NCBI RefSeq assembly: GCF_050433565.1 | Contig: NZ_JBNPWZ010000004.1 | Coordinates: 124,001-188,000, forward strand | From: Ornithinibacillus bavariensis | Lineage (GTDB): Bacteria > Bacillota > Bacilli > Bacillales > Amphibacillaceae | DNA: 64,000 nucleotides | Reading direction: 5' to 3' | Shown here: piece after piece, positions 1 through 8,831 of the stretch | Layout of the letters: the number at the start of each line of letters is the position of its first letter | How positions within the stretch are numbered: the first letter of the stretch is position 1 | The notes under the pieces: model-generated | The model's database searches: none | What the model was told of the DNA's origin: nothing | What the model saw: only the letters and a program-made list of their open reading frames with translations | Made by a program: the position numbers and the translations under genes

Positions 1-1
1 A

Positions 2-1843
2 GGTCAAATTAGTAGTGCAAAGAATGAACTTGTCACTGCAGAGGAATACGCTAATAATGCCGCTAACTTTTATGATCGCCAGGTTGCTAGGGTATATGAA
101 GGGTATGAGAAAATTCTTCGAAAAAACCAATCACTAGATTTTGATGATTTAATTATGCAAACAATCCATTTGTTCAAGCGTGTTCCAGAAGTGCTAGAGT
201 ATTATCAACGCAGATTTCAATATATCCATGTCGATGAGTATCAGGATACCAACCATGCACAATATATTTTAGTAAAGCAATTAGCCAATCGTTTTCAAAA
301 TTTATGTGTAGTTGGAGATTCGGATCAGTCCATTTATCGTTGGCGAGGAGCAGATATTTCGAATATCCTCTCATTTGAAAAGGATTATCCAACAGCAAAG
401 ACAGTGTTTCTAGAACAAAATTATCGATCCACCAAATCAATCTTGGAAGCAGCTAATACGGTTATTGCTAATAATCCTGGACGCAAGCCTAAAAACCTAT
501 GGACTGAGAATCCTGATGGCAAAAAGCTAATGTACTATCAAGGTGTGACTGAGCAGGATGAAGCCTTATACATTACAGATAAAATACAAGAGTTAGTTCG
601 TAAAGAAGGCGTTTCTCCTAGTGATATTGCCATTCTTTATCGCACCAATGCACAGTCACGAGCGGTCGAGGATATTTTTATGAAATCAGGACTTTCCTAC
701 CAAATGGTTGGGGGAATGCGATTCTACGATCGAAAAGAAATTAAAGATATGGTAGCATATTTACGATTAATCACGAATCCGGACGATGATTTAAGCTTTG
801 AACGTGTCGTAAATGAGCCAAAGCGTGGGATAGGAAAAACATCTATTGAAAAATTGAGAAATTATGCCACTGAAAACGGATTGTCATTTTATCAAGCGGT
901 TGAAGAAGTCGATTTTACAGGGGTATCTAAAAAGGCAGCAATTGCTCTAGCTGAATTTGGTAACCTCATTAAAACATTGAATCAGCAGCAGGAATTCCTA
1001 ACTGCAACAGATATGGTTGAACAAGTTCTAGAACGATCTGGCTATGAAGAAATGTTGAAAAATGAACGCTCCATTGAAGCACAAAGTCGCTTGGAAAACC
1101 TAGAGGAATTTATGACCGTTACAAAGAACTTTGAAGAAACAAGTGAAGATAAATCATTGATAACCTTTTTAACAGAACTAGCATTAATTGCTGATATTGA
1201 TCGGGTAGATGAGGAAGATCCAGATTCACAGGATAAAGTAACGTTAATGACACTGCATTCAGCAAAAGGTCTTGAATTTCCGATTGTTTTTCTAATCGGA
1301 ATGGAAGAGAACGTATTCCCACATAGTCGTGCAATGTTTGATGATGAGGAAATGGAAGAAGAGAGACGTTTAGCATATGTAGGGATTACTAGAGCTGAGA
1401 AGCAGCTTTACCTAACAAATGCGAAGATGCGAACACTATATGGCCGCACAAATATGAATCCAATCAGTCGATTTATTAATGAGATACCAGAAGAATTAAT
1501 TGAAGGAATAGAGCAGGCTCGCGAATCGATGTTTGGTACATCACCATCTTTTGAAAATCGCTTTGGTAGCCATTCTAGAAGTCCATTTGGTGGCGATTCT
1601 AAAATTAACAAACCTTCGGAACAACCACAACTAAGACGCCGAGCAGAACGACTTCAAACGACAACTGGTGCTGAAAATGAGACCTGGAAGCCTGGAGATA
1701 AAGCCGAGCATAAAAAATGGGGCATCGGTACAGTGGTTAAGGTTCAGGGTGAAGGAGATAAGATGGAGCTAGATGTAGCCTTTCCAGCACCAACTGGAAT
1801 TAAGCGTCTCCTAGCTAAATTTGCCCCAATTACGAAACAGTAG
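2..1843 (+). CDS. pcrA: ATP-dependent DNA helicase PcrA (5' end missing)
   Basis: Superfamily 1A 3'-5' DNA helicase that acts in repair, rolling-circle replication and removal of transcription-replication conflicts. The reading frame is open from the window edge, so the first 120 or so residues of the roughly 735-residue family are outside and 613 are present. Visible motifs in order: DFDDLI, Walker B VDEYQDTN, VGDSDQSIYRWRGAD (motif III), EQNYRSTKSI (motif IV), TLMTLHSAKGLEF (motif V) and VGITRAEKQLYLT (motif VI). The C-terminal end carries the HKKWGIGTVVKV Tudor-like RNA-polymerase-binding region. ligA starts 13 nt after the stop, as in B. subtilis pcrB-pcrA-ligA, and is probably co-transcribed. 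Confidence 0.97.
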   Translation, partial: GQISSAKNELVTAEEYANNAANFYDRQVARVYEGYEKILRKNQSLDFDDLIMQTIHLFKRVPEVLEYYQRRFQYIHVDEYQDTNHAQYILVKQLANRFQNLCVVGDSDQSIYRWRGADISNILSFEKDYPTAKTVFLEQNYRSTKSILEAANTVIANNPGRKPKNLWTENPDGKKLMYYQGVTEQDEALYITDKIQELVRKEGVSPSDIAILYRTNAQSRAVEDIFMKSGLSYQMVGGMRFYDRKEIKDMVAYLRLITNPDDDLSFERVVNEPKRGIGKTSIEKLRNYATENGLSFYQAVEEVDFTGVSKKAAIALAEFGNLIKTLNQQQEFLTATDMVEQVLERSGYEEMLKNERSIEAQSRLENLEEFMTVTKNFEETSEDKSLITFLTELALIADIDRVDEEDPDSQDKVTLMTLHSAKGLEFPIVFLIGMEENVFPHSRAMFDDEEMEEERRLAYVGITRAEKQLYLTNAKMRTLYGRTNMNPISRFINEIPEELIEGIEQARESMFGTSPSFENRFGSHSRSPFGGDSKINKPSEQPQLRRRAERLQTTTGAENETWKPGDKAEHKKWGIGTVVKVQGEGDKMELDVAFPAPTGIKRLLAKFAPITKQ

Positions 1844-1856
1844 GAGGTCTTGTCGC

Positions 1857-3863
1857 ATGGATAAAGCCCAAGCACAAGAAAAAATTGATTCCTTAAAGGA
1901 AATGTTAAATCAATATGCATATGAGTACTACGTTTTGGATAATCCGACAGTTCCAGATTCGGAATATGACCAGAAGCTACATGAACTTCTTAAGCTGGAA
2001 GAGGAATTTCCTGAGCTTATCACGGCAGATTCTCCTACACAACGAGTAGGAGGAGCTCCTCTTGAGGGATTTACAAAGGTACAGCATACAATACCTATGC
2101 TGAGCTTAGGTAATGCATTCGATGAGCAGGATCTTCGTGATTTTGCACGTCGAGCAAGCCAAGGAACCAATAAAGATTTATCCTATGTATGTGAATTAAA
2201 GATTGATGGGCTAGCTATTTCGCTTATTTATGAGGATGGGAAATTTGTCCGTGGTGCGACACGTGGAGACGGAACGACTGGGGAAGATATCACTAGCAAT
2301 TTACGTACTATTAAAAGTATCCCACTTTCTATCAAAGAGAAGCGAAGGATTGAGGTTCGTGGGGAATGCTATATGCCACATCAATCGTTTATTGCGTTAA
2401 ATAAGCAGCGTGAGGAAAATGGGGAAGAGCTTTTTGCTAACCCAAGAAATGCAGCGGCGGGTTCCTTAAGACAACTGGATCCGAAAATCGCCGCATCTCG
2501 TAATCTAGATGTATTCTTGTATGCAATAGGTGAATGGGAAGCAGACCCAGTATCCTCCCATAGTGAACGACTAAAGCAATTAAAGGAACTTGGGTTCAAA
2601 ATAAATCCTGAATGGAAAAAGTGTCATTCGATAGAAGAAATACTTGAATATGTGGAATTTTGGACAAAAGAGCGGCCAAATCTTTCCTATGAAATTGATG
2701 GTATTGTGATCAAGGTTGATGATTTAGCCGTTCAGGAAGAATTAGGTTTTACTGTTAAAAGTCCACGCTGGGCTATTGCCTATAAGTTTCCTGCTGAAGA
2801 GGTTGTTACCAAATTAAGAGATATTGAGTTAAGTGTAGGACGTACTGGAGTCATTACGCCAACTGCAATATTAGATCCAGTTCGAGTAGCAGGTACTACA
2901 GTGCAACGTGCTTCCTTACACAATGAGGATCTCATTCGTGCAAAAGATATTCGAATCGGTGATACTGTCGTTATAAAGAAAGCAGGAGATATCATTCCAG
3001 AGGTCGTTCGGGCTATTCCAGAAAATAGAAACGGTGAAGAACAGCCGTTCTCTATGCCAAAAGAATGTCCTGCATGTGGAAGTGAATTAGTGCGTTTGGG
3101 GGAAGAAGTAGCACTACGCTGTATTAATCCAAGCTGTCCAGCACAGCTAAAGGAAGGATTAATCCACTTTGTTTCTAGAAATGCCATGAACATAGATGGA
3201 CTCGGTGAAAAGGTTATTCATCAGCTTTTTCAGGAAGGCTTGATTCATACGATAGCAGATATTTATCGTCTAGAACGGGATGAATTACTAAAGCTAGAGC
3301 GTATGGGAGAAAAATCAGTTGATAATTTACTCCAAGCAATTGAAGCTTCAAAAGAAAATTCGTTGGAGCGATTACTGTTTGGTTTAGGAATTCGATTTAT
3401 TGGAGCAAAGGCTGCTAAAACAATTGCCGCAGAATTTGAAACAATGGACCGATTACAACAGGCAACCTTTGATGAGTTGATTGCTGTAGATGAGATTGGC
3501 GACAAGATGGCAGATTCAGTAGTGCAATATTTTTCTGAAGAGGAAGTCGCTGATTTAATTGCTGAATTAAAGGAACTCCAATTAAATATGGCGTATAAAG
3601 GACCAAAACGTGTCGAAGTTGAAGGTGGCTCTAGTCCATTTGCTGGAAAGACTGTCGTATTAACGGGTAAAATGGAGAAAATGCCTCGCCCAGAAGCAAA
3701 GGAACGAATTGAGGCGTTAGGTGGAAAGGTTACTGGAAGTGTAAGTAAGAAAACAGATATCGTTATAGCTGGAGAAGATGCTGGTTCTAAATATGATAAA
3801 GCAGTTGAGCTTGGAATTACAATCTGGGATGAAGAACAATTTTTACAAATGCTGGAAGGCTAA
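1857..3863 (+). CDS. ligA: NAD+-dependent DNA ligase LigA
   Basis: Seals nicks in replication and repair using NAD+. The protein is 668 residues, the usual family length. An in-frame ATG at 1821 would add 12 residues, but the ATG at 1857 is preceded by TAGGAGG overlapping the pcrA stop and gives the typical start MDKAQAQEK. The adenylation lysine lies in CELKIDG near residue 115. An OB fold follows, then a four-cysteine zinc finger (CPAC ... CINPSC, about residues 404-427), helix-hairpin-helix repeats and a C-terminal BRCT domain (about 590-668). It lies between pcrA and the CamS lipoprotein gene, only 11 nt from the latter. Confidence 0.98.
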   Translation: MDKAQAQEKIDSLKEMLNQYAYEYYVLDNPTVPDSEYDQKLHELLKLEEEFPELITADSPTQRVGGAPLEGFTKVQHTIPMLSLGNAFDEQDLRDFARRASQGTNKDLSYVCELKIDGLAISLIYEDGKFVRGATRGDGTTGEDITSNLRTIKSIPLSIKEKRRIEVRGECYMPHQSFIALNKQREENGEELFANPRNAAAGSLRQLDPKIAASRNLDVFLYAIGEWEADPVSSHSERLKQLKELGFKINPEWKKCHSIEEILEYVEFWTKERPNLSYEIDGIVIKVDDLAVQEELGFTVKSPRWAIAYKFPAEEVVTKLRDIELSVGRTGVITPTAILDPVRVAGTTVQRASLHNEDLIRAKDIRIGDTVVIKKAGDIIPEVVRAIPENRNGEEQPFSMPKECPACGSELVRLGEEVALRCINPSCPAQLKEGLIHFVSRNAMNIDGLGEKVIHQLFQEGLIHTIADIYRLERDELLKLERMGEKSVDNLLQAIEASKENSLERLLFGLGIRFIGAKAAKTIAAEFETMDRLQQATFDELIAVDEIGDKMADSVVQYFSEEEVADLIAELKELQLNMAYKGPKRVEVEGGSSPFAGKTVVLTGKMEKMPRPEAKERIEALGGKVTGSVSKKTDIVIAGEDAGSKYDKAVELGITIWDEEQFLQMLEG

Positions 3864-3874
3864 GGAGGGGTAGC

Positions 3875-4993
3875 GTGAAAAAACTAACTATTATACTTCT
3901 AAGTTTGCTTCTCTTTTTAGCGAGCTGTGGACCTAAGATAAATGATAAAAAGGACGATGTCGTTCAAAAGGAAGAAGAAAAGACTGGTCAGACATCGATT
4001 GTTCCAACCTATAAATTGTCTGATGAGGATTATCGTGTTATCTTGCCATATCGTACAAGTGGAGCAAGAGGGGTTATTACAAATCAAATGGCGGGTAACC
4101 GATTAGATATTGATGAGCTAGAAGAGGGCTTGATGAGACATTCAAAGGAATATTTTGATCCTAACAAATATTACTTTGAAGAGGGCCAATATTTGGATTC
4201 AGATACAGTATTTAGCTGGATTGATGACCTCAATCCCATTGTTGAAAAAGGTTCGAGTGAGGAGACCTATCGAAAAAACCCTCGTTATTTATCCCATATT
4301 TTGGAGCAGAATTATCTAAGAAGAACGGAAAATAATACGGTAGAGCTTGTTGGTGCTTCCATAGGAATTGCTCTAAAATCACAATATCGTTTTCAAACAG
4401 AGGTTGGTGGCCCATATTATTATGAGGATATCTCAGAAAAAAAGATGCTTGCGAAGGGTGAAGAAATAGCACAGGCTGTATTGGAGCGTTTGCGAAAGGT
4501 TGAAGGTTTAGAAAAGGTTCCTATCATGATTGCTCTATACAGAGAAGAAAAAAGTGGATCTGCTGTTCCTGGTAACTTTGTGGCAAAAACTTATGTGGAA
4601 GAAAATGATATGAGTATAGACGGATGGGATGCAATAAAGGAAGATTATATTCTATTTCCATCAAATGAAGCAGAAGATAAACACTTTGATGATGCACAAA
4701 TCGTAAATACATTTGGTGTTGAAATCTCAGATTTTTTCCCTAATTATGTGGGATACATTGGAAAGGGCTTTTATGTCAATGATGAGCTGCAAAAGCTAGA
4801 AATAGAGGTTCCTATTGAGTTTAATGGAAAGGCAGAGATAATTGGCTTTGCACAGTACACGTATGGATTAGTAAAGGATAAATTTCCTAATAAATATGAT
4901 ATAGAAATTAAAATTAGCTCTAGTCAAAGGCTGGAAGGATATATTTATCGGGAGGCTGGAAAGGAAGATCCTACTGTCCATATATTCCATTAG
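3875..4993 (+). CDS. camS: CamS family lipoprotein (sex pheromone precursor family)
   Basis: Surface lipoprotein of the CamS/YerH family, which follows ligA in Bacillus. The start is GTG at 3875 behind AAGGAGGGG. Residues 1-17 form a signal peptide ending in the lipobox LASC, so Cys18 should be lipidated. The remaining 354 residues look like an extracellular domain without further membrane segments. In Enterococcus and Staphylococcus the signal peptide of the homologue is processed into a cAM373-type heptapeptide; here the seven residues before Cys18 are LLLFLAS. The function of the mature lipoprotein is not established. It is the last gene of the pcrA-ligA operon and is followed by a terminator. 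Confidence 0.9.
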   Translation: MKKLTIILLSLLLFLASCGPKINDKKDDVVQKEEEKTGQTSIVPTYKLSDEDYRVILPYRTSGARGVITNQMAGNRLDIDELEEGLMRHSKEYFDPNKYYFEEGQYLDSDTVFSWIDDLNPIVEKGSSEETYRKNPRYLSHILEQNYLRRTENNTVELVGASIGIALKSQYRFQTEVGGPYYYEDISEKKMLAKGEEIAQAVLERLRKVEGLEKVPIMIALYREEKSGSAVPGNFVAKTYVEENDMSIDGWDAIKEDYILFPSNEAEDKHFDDAQIVNTFGVEISDFFPNYVGYIGKGFYVNDELQKLEIEVPIEFNGKAEIIGFAQYTYGLVKDKFPNKYDIEIKISSSQRLEGYIYREAGKEDPTVHIFH

Positions 4994-5036
4994 ATGTATA
5001 GATTGTTTGAAGAGTAGTAGAGTTTGCGTTAGAATA

Positions 5037-5066
5037 GGAGTGGATATTTTTCCACTCCGTTTTTTT
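5037..5066 (+). terminator. Intrinsic terminator after camS
   Basis: Perfect 8-bp stem GGAGTGGA / TCCACTCC with a 6-nt loop, followed by GTTTTTTT. It closes the pcrA-ligA-camS operon. Confidence 0.9.
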
Positions 5067-5135
5067 GACATTCACAATACATGTATGGACATAAGCACAA
5101 TGAAGGCTTTTGATTCAAGTGTAAGCAGACATGTA

Positions 5136-5152
5136 GATTCATAACATGAATC
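5136..5152. promoter_or_regulatory. Palindrome upstream of rocA (possible operator)
   Basis: GATTCAT-AAC-ATGAATC is a perfect 7+3+7 inverted repeat lying 82 nt before the dehydrogenase start. A further TGATTCA half-site is at 5111-5117. I see no sigma-54 -12/-24 element of the kind that drives rocA in B. subtilis, so a repressor or activator site is only an inference. Confidence 0.35.
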
Positions 5153-5233
5153 AATGAATGGTAGTTTTATTTTATATTCGAGAACGGAGCGAGCATTGGA
5201 AAAATCGGATTCTATTATTGGGAGGTTTTAAAC

Positions 5234-6781
5234 ATGGTAATACCTTACAAGCATGAACCTTTTACTGATTATACAGTGGAAGAAAATAAACTATTAATGC
5301 TAGATGCTATCAAAAAGGTTGAAGCAGACCTTGGTAAAGAATACCCACTTATTATAGGTGGTGAAAGAATTACCACTGAGGATAAAATTACTTCCGTTAA
5401 TCCTAGTAACAAAGAGGAAGTTATCGGTTATGTATCAAAATCTAATAAAGAACTTGCTGAAAAAGCAATGAAAGTAGCAGATGAAACATTTAAGTCTTAC
5501 TGGAGAACGTCTGATCCAAAGTTTCGCGCAGATATTTTGTTCCGTGCCGCTGCTATTGTTCGCCGTCGTAAGCATGAATTCTCTGCACTGCTTGTAAAAG
5601 AAGCAGGTAAGCCTTGGAAGGAAGCAGACGGAGAAACTGCAGAAGCAATTGACTTCATGGAATTTTATGGACGACAAATGCTTCAACTTAAAGATGGTAT
5701 ACCAGTAAATAGTCGTCCGATTGAAATTAACCGCTTTGATTATATTCCATTAGGAGTAGGACTAGTTATTTCCCCTTGGAATTTTTCATTTGCAATTATG
5801 GCAGGAACAGCAGTTGCAGCTATGGTGACTGGTAATACCGTATTATTGAAGCCTGCAAGTGTAACACCTGTTATCGCTTATAAGTTCATGGAGGTTCTAG
5901 AGGAAGCTGGTCTACCTGCTGGAGTGATTAACTATATTCCTGGTCCTGGTGGTGAAGTTGGTGACTTCTTAGTTGATCATCCACGCACTCGTTTCATAAG
6001 CTTCACTGGATCTCGTGAGGTAGGATTACGAATTTTTGAACGTGCAGCTAAAGTTCATCCAGGTCAAAAGTGGTTAAAACGTACTATCCTGGAAATGGGC
6101 GGAAAAGATACTATTGTGGTAGATAATCAAGCAGATTTAGAATTGGCAGCTCAATCTATTGTACAATCTGCATTTGGTTTTTCTGGACAAAAATGTTCTG
6201 CTTGTTCACGTGCCGTTATTCATGAAGAGGTTTATGATCAGGTAAAGGAACGTATTGTTGAGTTAACAAAAGAGCTAATGGTTGGAAACCCTACAGAAAA
6301 TTATTATATGGGTCCAGTTATTGACCAAGCATCGTATGATAAAATTATGGAATATATCGAGATCGGAAAAGAAGAAGGTCAGTTACTAGTTGGTGGCACA
6401 GGTGATGACTCAAAAGGATGGTTTGTAAATCCAACTGTATTTGCTGACCTAGATCCGAATGCACGTATAATGCAAGAAGAAATCTTCGGTCCTGTTGTTG
6501 CATTAGCAAAGGCAAAAGATTTTGATGAAGCAATTGAAATTGCTAATAATACAGAATATGGATTAACTGGTGCCGTTATTACGAATAATCGTGAGCACTT
6601 AGAACAAGCACGTAGAGACTTCCATGTTGGTAATCTGTACTTCAACCGTGGATGTACCGCTGCTATTGTTGGTTACCAACCATTTGGTGGCTTCAATATG
6701 TCAGGAACAGATTCAAAAGCTGGAGGACCTGACTATTTGATTCAGCATATGCAAGGTAAAACAACTTCCGAAATGCTATAA
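5234..6781 (+). CDS. rocA: 1-pyrroline-5-carboxylate dehydrogenase (L-glutamate gamma-semialdehyde dehydrogenase)
   Basis: NAD+-dependent aldehyde dehydrogenase that converts L-glutamate gamma-semialdehyde to glutamate, the last step of proline and arginine catabolism. At 515 residues it matches RocA/YcgN of Bacillus. Visible: the cofactor-binding stretch PLGVGLVISPWNF, the general-base glutamate in LEMGGKD (near residue 287), the nucleophile in FGFSGQKCSACSR (near 321) and the late signature FGPVVALAKAKDFDEAI. The start ATG is preceded by GGGAGGT. No proline dehydrogenase gene is visible here, but a proline symporter lies 2 kb downstream. Paralogues (rocA, putC) cannot be told apart from sequence alone. 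Confidence 0.93.
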   Translation: MVIPYKHEPFTDYTVEENKLLMLDAIKKVEADLGKEYPLIIGGERITTEDKITSVNPSNKEEVIGYVSKSNKELAEKAMKVADETFKSYWRTSDPKFRADILFRAAAIVRRRKHEFSALLVKEAGKPWKEADGETAEAIDFMEFYGRQMLQLKDGIPVNSRPIEINRFDYIPLGVGLVISPWNFSFAIMAGTAVAAMVTGNTVLLKPASVTPVIAYKFMEVLEEAGLPAGVINYIPGPGGEVGDFLVDHPRTRFISFTGSREVGLRIFERAAKVHPGQKWLKRTILEMGGKDTIVVDNQADLELAAQSIVQSAFGFSGQKCSACSRAVIHEEVYDQVKERIVELTKELMVGNPTENYYMGPVIDQASYDKIMEYIEIGKEEGQLLVGGTGDDSKGWFVNPTVFADLDPNARIMQEEIFGPVVALAKAKDFDEAIEIANNTEYGLTGAVITNNREHLEQARRDFHVGNLYFNRGCTAAIVGYQPFGGFNMSGTDSKAGGPDYLIQHMQGKTTSEML

Positions 6782-6783
6782 TC

Positions 6784-6823
6784 AAAAAGACCTCTTTCAA
6801 TTTTAATCGAAAGAGGTCTTTTT
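6784..6823 (+). terminator. Intrinsic terminator after rocA
   Basis: 15-bp stem AAAAAGACCTCTTTC / GAAAGAGGTCTTTTT around a 10-nt loop. The A-run on one arm and T-run on the other allow it to work in both directions. Confidence 0.9.
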
Positions 6824-6920
6824 ACGCCTTCAAGAAAGTTAGGAAATAAAAAGTAAAATGATTTAGATTTTCGACTATTTTTTACACTTTTCGACATGAA
6901 TTTTTATCTTTTTGTCTAAA

Positions 6921-6966
6921 AACTTTCCTACTTTCCTCATTTTAGGAAAGTAGGAAAGTTTTTTGG
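6921..6966. promoter_or_regulatory. Long perfect hairpin upstream of the RNPP-type regulator gene
   Basis: A 17-bp perfect inverted repeat (6921-6937 and 6944-6960, arms built from two ACTTTCCT units) with a 6-nt loop, followed by TTTT. Related ACTTTCC/GAAAGTTAGG units occur nearby around 6835 and at 6992-6998. A terminator already exists 100 nt upstream, so this one may be a second terminator, an attenuator or a binding array. The region 6824-7075 holds no gene. Confidence 0.5.
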
Positions 6967-7075
6967 GCTTTATTAGTACTTTTTACCCCCAACTTTCCCA
7001 ATATCAATTAGTTTGAATTATGTTATTATATAGATAACAAATAGAAATAGAGACAAAAATTAGGAGGAAAGTAAC

Positions 7076-8341
7076 ATGGAAATAGGCTCCTTTATCAAAT
7101 TGCAACGTGTCAAAAAAGGTATGACACAGGAAGAACTAGCAGAAGGAATTGTTTCTATGTCCTATTTGTCAAAGATAGAAAACCTCCGAGCAGAGGCAAG
7201 CCCAGAAGTCGTTAGTATGCTTTGTACACGCCTTGGCATTGATCTTGATGGAGATCAAACGATAACCATTAAAGAGAAATGTGAAGAGTGGTTTAATATG
7301 CTTTTCGATGCTAGTGATAAAAATGAAATGATTGATAAGTATAATGAATTAAATGAGTTACTTGCTGTTGTTCGATCTGATAGTCTTATGTTATTTGAAA
7401 TTCATAAGATTCGGTATTTTTTAATCTTAGGAGAATTTGATAATGCATTAGAACAGATTAACAGCCTAAATGAACTTTCTGGTAACTTTGATAACTTACA
7501 AATGTACTACTGGTACAAATTTAAAGGGAATTATGCTACCACTAGCAATGAGTACAATCAATCATTGAGAATGTATAATTTAGCAGAGGGAAAGATAAGC
7601 TATTTAAATTTACCAGACAGTGAAATTGCTGATTTATATTATGTAATCTCTGTCACACACAGTACGTTATTACATACATTAGAAGCCATCGAATATGCGG
7701 ATAAAGCGATTGAGATATTTCAAAAAGAATATAATTTTCTCCGCTGTGCACAATGCCATATTATTTTAGGTATTTCTTATCGGAGAATTAAAATGTATCA
7801 AAAAGCAATTAAACATTATAATCTTGCAAGACATTTAGGTGAATTGAACAAGAATAATAATGTAATTCAGCTAACAAATCAAAACTTAGGTTATTTATAT
7901 GCTGTTATGGGTGAATCAAAGCAAGCAATTAAATACTATCTTCAAGCAATAGACGATGATTCAGTCGGCATAAATGAAAGATTAATAGCAATTACAAACC
8001 TTATTAAGGAATATTATAAGCTACAAAACTTTGATAAAGCATTAGAGATAATTGAACAAGCAAAAGTCATCCTAAGTCAGGCTAGAAATAGTGTGTTCTA
8101 CGATTTATATTACTATATTATTCACTCTTATATTCATGCAATAAATGGTGACTATGAGAAATTTACAACGTTAGTAACAGAGGATCTTATCCCTTATCTC
8201 AAAAAACATAAGGACCATGCTAATTTAATTCTATTTTCAAAAATGTTAGCAAAGCATTTTGAAGATGTTGGAAGGTATAAGGACTCTGTAAAATACTATA
8301 AACTAGCTAACCTCACATTTGAGGAAGTAGTTAATTTGTAA
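7076..8341 (+). CDS. HTH-TPR quorum-sensing type transcriptional regulator (RNPP family, NprR/PlcR-like)
   Basis: Cytoplasmic regulator of the architecture whose activity is switched by an imported oligopeptide. It has 421 residues, close to the length of NprR. Residues 1-60 form an XRE-type helix-turn-helix (KLQRVKKGMTQEELA ... YLSKIEN). From about residue 75 to the end there are repeated tetratricopeptide helices such as SEIADLYYVISVTHSTLLHT and YQKAIKHYNLARHLGEL. The start ATG has AGGAGGAAAG. A 50-codon gene for a secreted peptide begins 13 nt after the stop, which is the standard arrangement for RNPP receptors and their signals. The target genes are unknown; rocA and the proline symporter flank the pair. 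Confidence 0.85.
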   Translation: MEIGSFIKLQRVKKGMTQEELAEGIVSMSYLSKIENLRAEASPEVVSMLCTRLGIDLDGDQTITIKEKCEEWFNMLFDASDKNEMIDKYNELNELLAVVRSDSLMLFEIHKIRYFLILGEFDNALEQINSLNELSGNFDNLQMYYWYKFKGNYATTSNEYNQSLRMYNLAEGKISYLNLPDSEIADLYYVISVTHSTLLHTLEAIEYADKAIEIFQKEYNFLRCAQCHIILGISYRRIKMYQKAIKHYNLARHLGELNKNNNVIQLTNQNLGYLYAVMGESKQAIKYYLQAIDDDSVGINERLIAITNLIKEYYKLQNFDKALEIIEQAKVILSQARNSVFYDLYYYIIHSYIHAINGDYEKFTTLVTEDLIPYLKKHKDHANLILFSKMLAKHFEDVGRYKDSVKYYKLANLTFEEVVNL

Positions 8342-8354
8342 AGGAGGATAGTTC

Positions 8355-8507
8355 ATGAAAAAAATGATTGCATCAGTAGCATTAGGAGTGATTTTAATGG
8401 GAGGATTCTTGTTCTTACAAGAGAATCAGCAAAGCGATTTAGTTCATGGTGGCGAAGCACATCCACCTATTTTCCAAAAGGCAACATCTTTTAGCGTTAA
8501 CCTTTAA
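8355..8507 (+). CDS. Small secreted pro-peptide, candidate signal for the upstream regulator
   Basis: Fifty codons behind a strong AAGGAGG at 8341-8347, directly after the RNPP-type regulator. The peptide starts MKKMIASVALGVILMGG, a basic end followed by a hydrophobic stretch, as expected for Sec export. It continues with a polar segment (residues 22-39) and ends PPIFQKATSFSVNL. NprX, PapR and Phr precursors have the same design: export signal, linker and a C-terminal 5-10 residue signal released outside and re-imported. No homologue is claimed; the assignment rests on gene position and architecture. The mature signal would probably lie within the last ten residues. Confidence 0.75.
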   Translation: MKKMIASVALGVILMGGFLFLQENQQSDLVHGGEAHPPIFQKATSFSVNL

Positions 8508-8579
8508 TTTCTAAGCAATCAATTTTTTAAGCTTGTCAGTAATCTTTGTTTTTACCCTATTACTATATGATAGATTTTT

Positions 8580-8616
8580 ACCTGAAGTAGTCTAGAAGCT
8601 ATTTCAGGTCTTTTTT
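8580..8616 (+). terminator. Intrinsic terminator after the signal-peptide gene
   Basis: ACCTGAAGTAG / CTATTTCAGGT stem with one mismatch and an 8-nt loop, followed by CTTTTTTT. It closes the regulator-peptide operon. Confidence 0.85.
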
Positions 8617-8717
8617 TATTTAAAAGAGGTTTTGCACTAAAAATAGTAGTAAAGCAAAAGACCACTCGCATACACTTTTCATAAGGAAGGAAAAAACAAA
8701 ATGAGGAGGGTATTGCA

Positions 8718-8831
8718 TTGGAGGAGTATGCATTAACAGGTGCAACATGGTTTTGGATGTTTGTCCCTATGCCACTGTTGATTATTTTATCTATCTATTC
8801 GTTAATAACAGCTAATAGGGGGAGGAAATAA
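8718..8831 (+). CDS. 37-residue membrane peptide, symporter small accessory protein
   Basis: TTG start 7 nt after GAGGAGGG (8703-8710). The peptide is acidic at its N-terminus (EEYALTG), has one hydrophobic helix (about residues 10-31, rich in W, F, M, L and I) and a basic tail NRGRK. Its stop codon abuts the GTG start of the sodium/solute symporter, and it contains the symporter's GGGGGAGG ribosome site, so the two are translationally coupled. Tiny one-helix proteins in exactly this position before sodium:solute symporters are annotated as symporter small accessory proteins; their role is thought to be stabilising or modulating the transporter. Gene position and topology support that name here, not detailed sequence comparison. 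Confidence 0.75.
   Translation: MEEYALTGATWFWMFVPMPLLIILSIYSLITANRGRK

Noticed and set aside
2780..3193. 137-codon open frame on the minus strand inside ligA
   Set aside because: It is antisense to a fully conserved gene, has no ribosome site or recognisable domain, and is a by-product of codon use.
7000..7075. Possible PlcR-box-like operator before the RNPP regulator
   Set aside because: I looked for the TATGNAAN4TNCATA pattern and found no acceptable match; only the ACTTTCC hairpin stands out.
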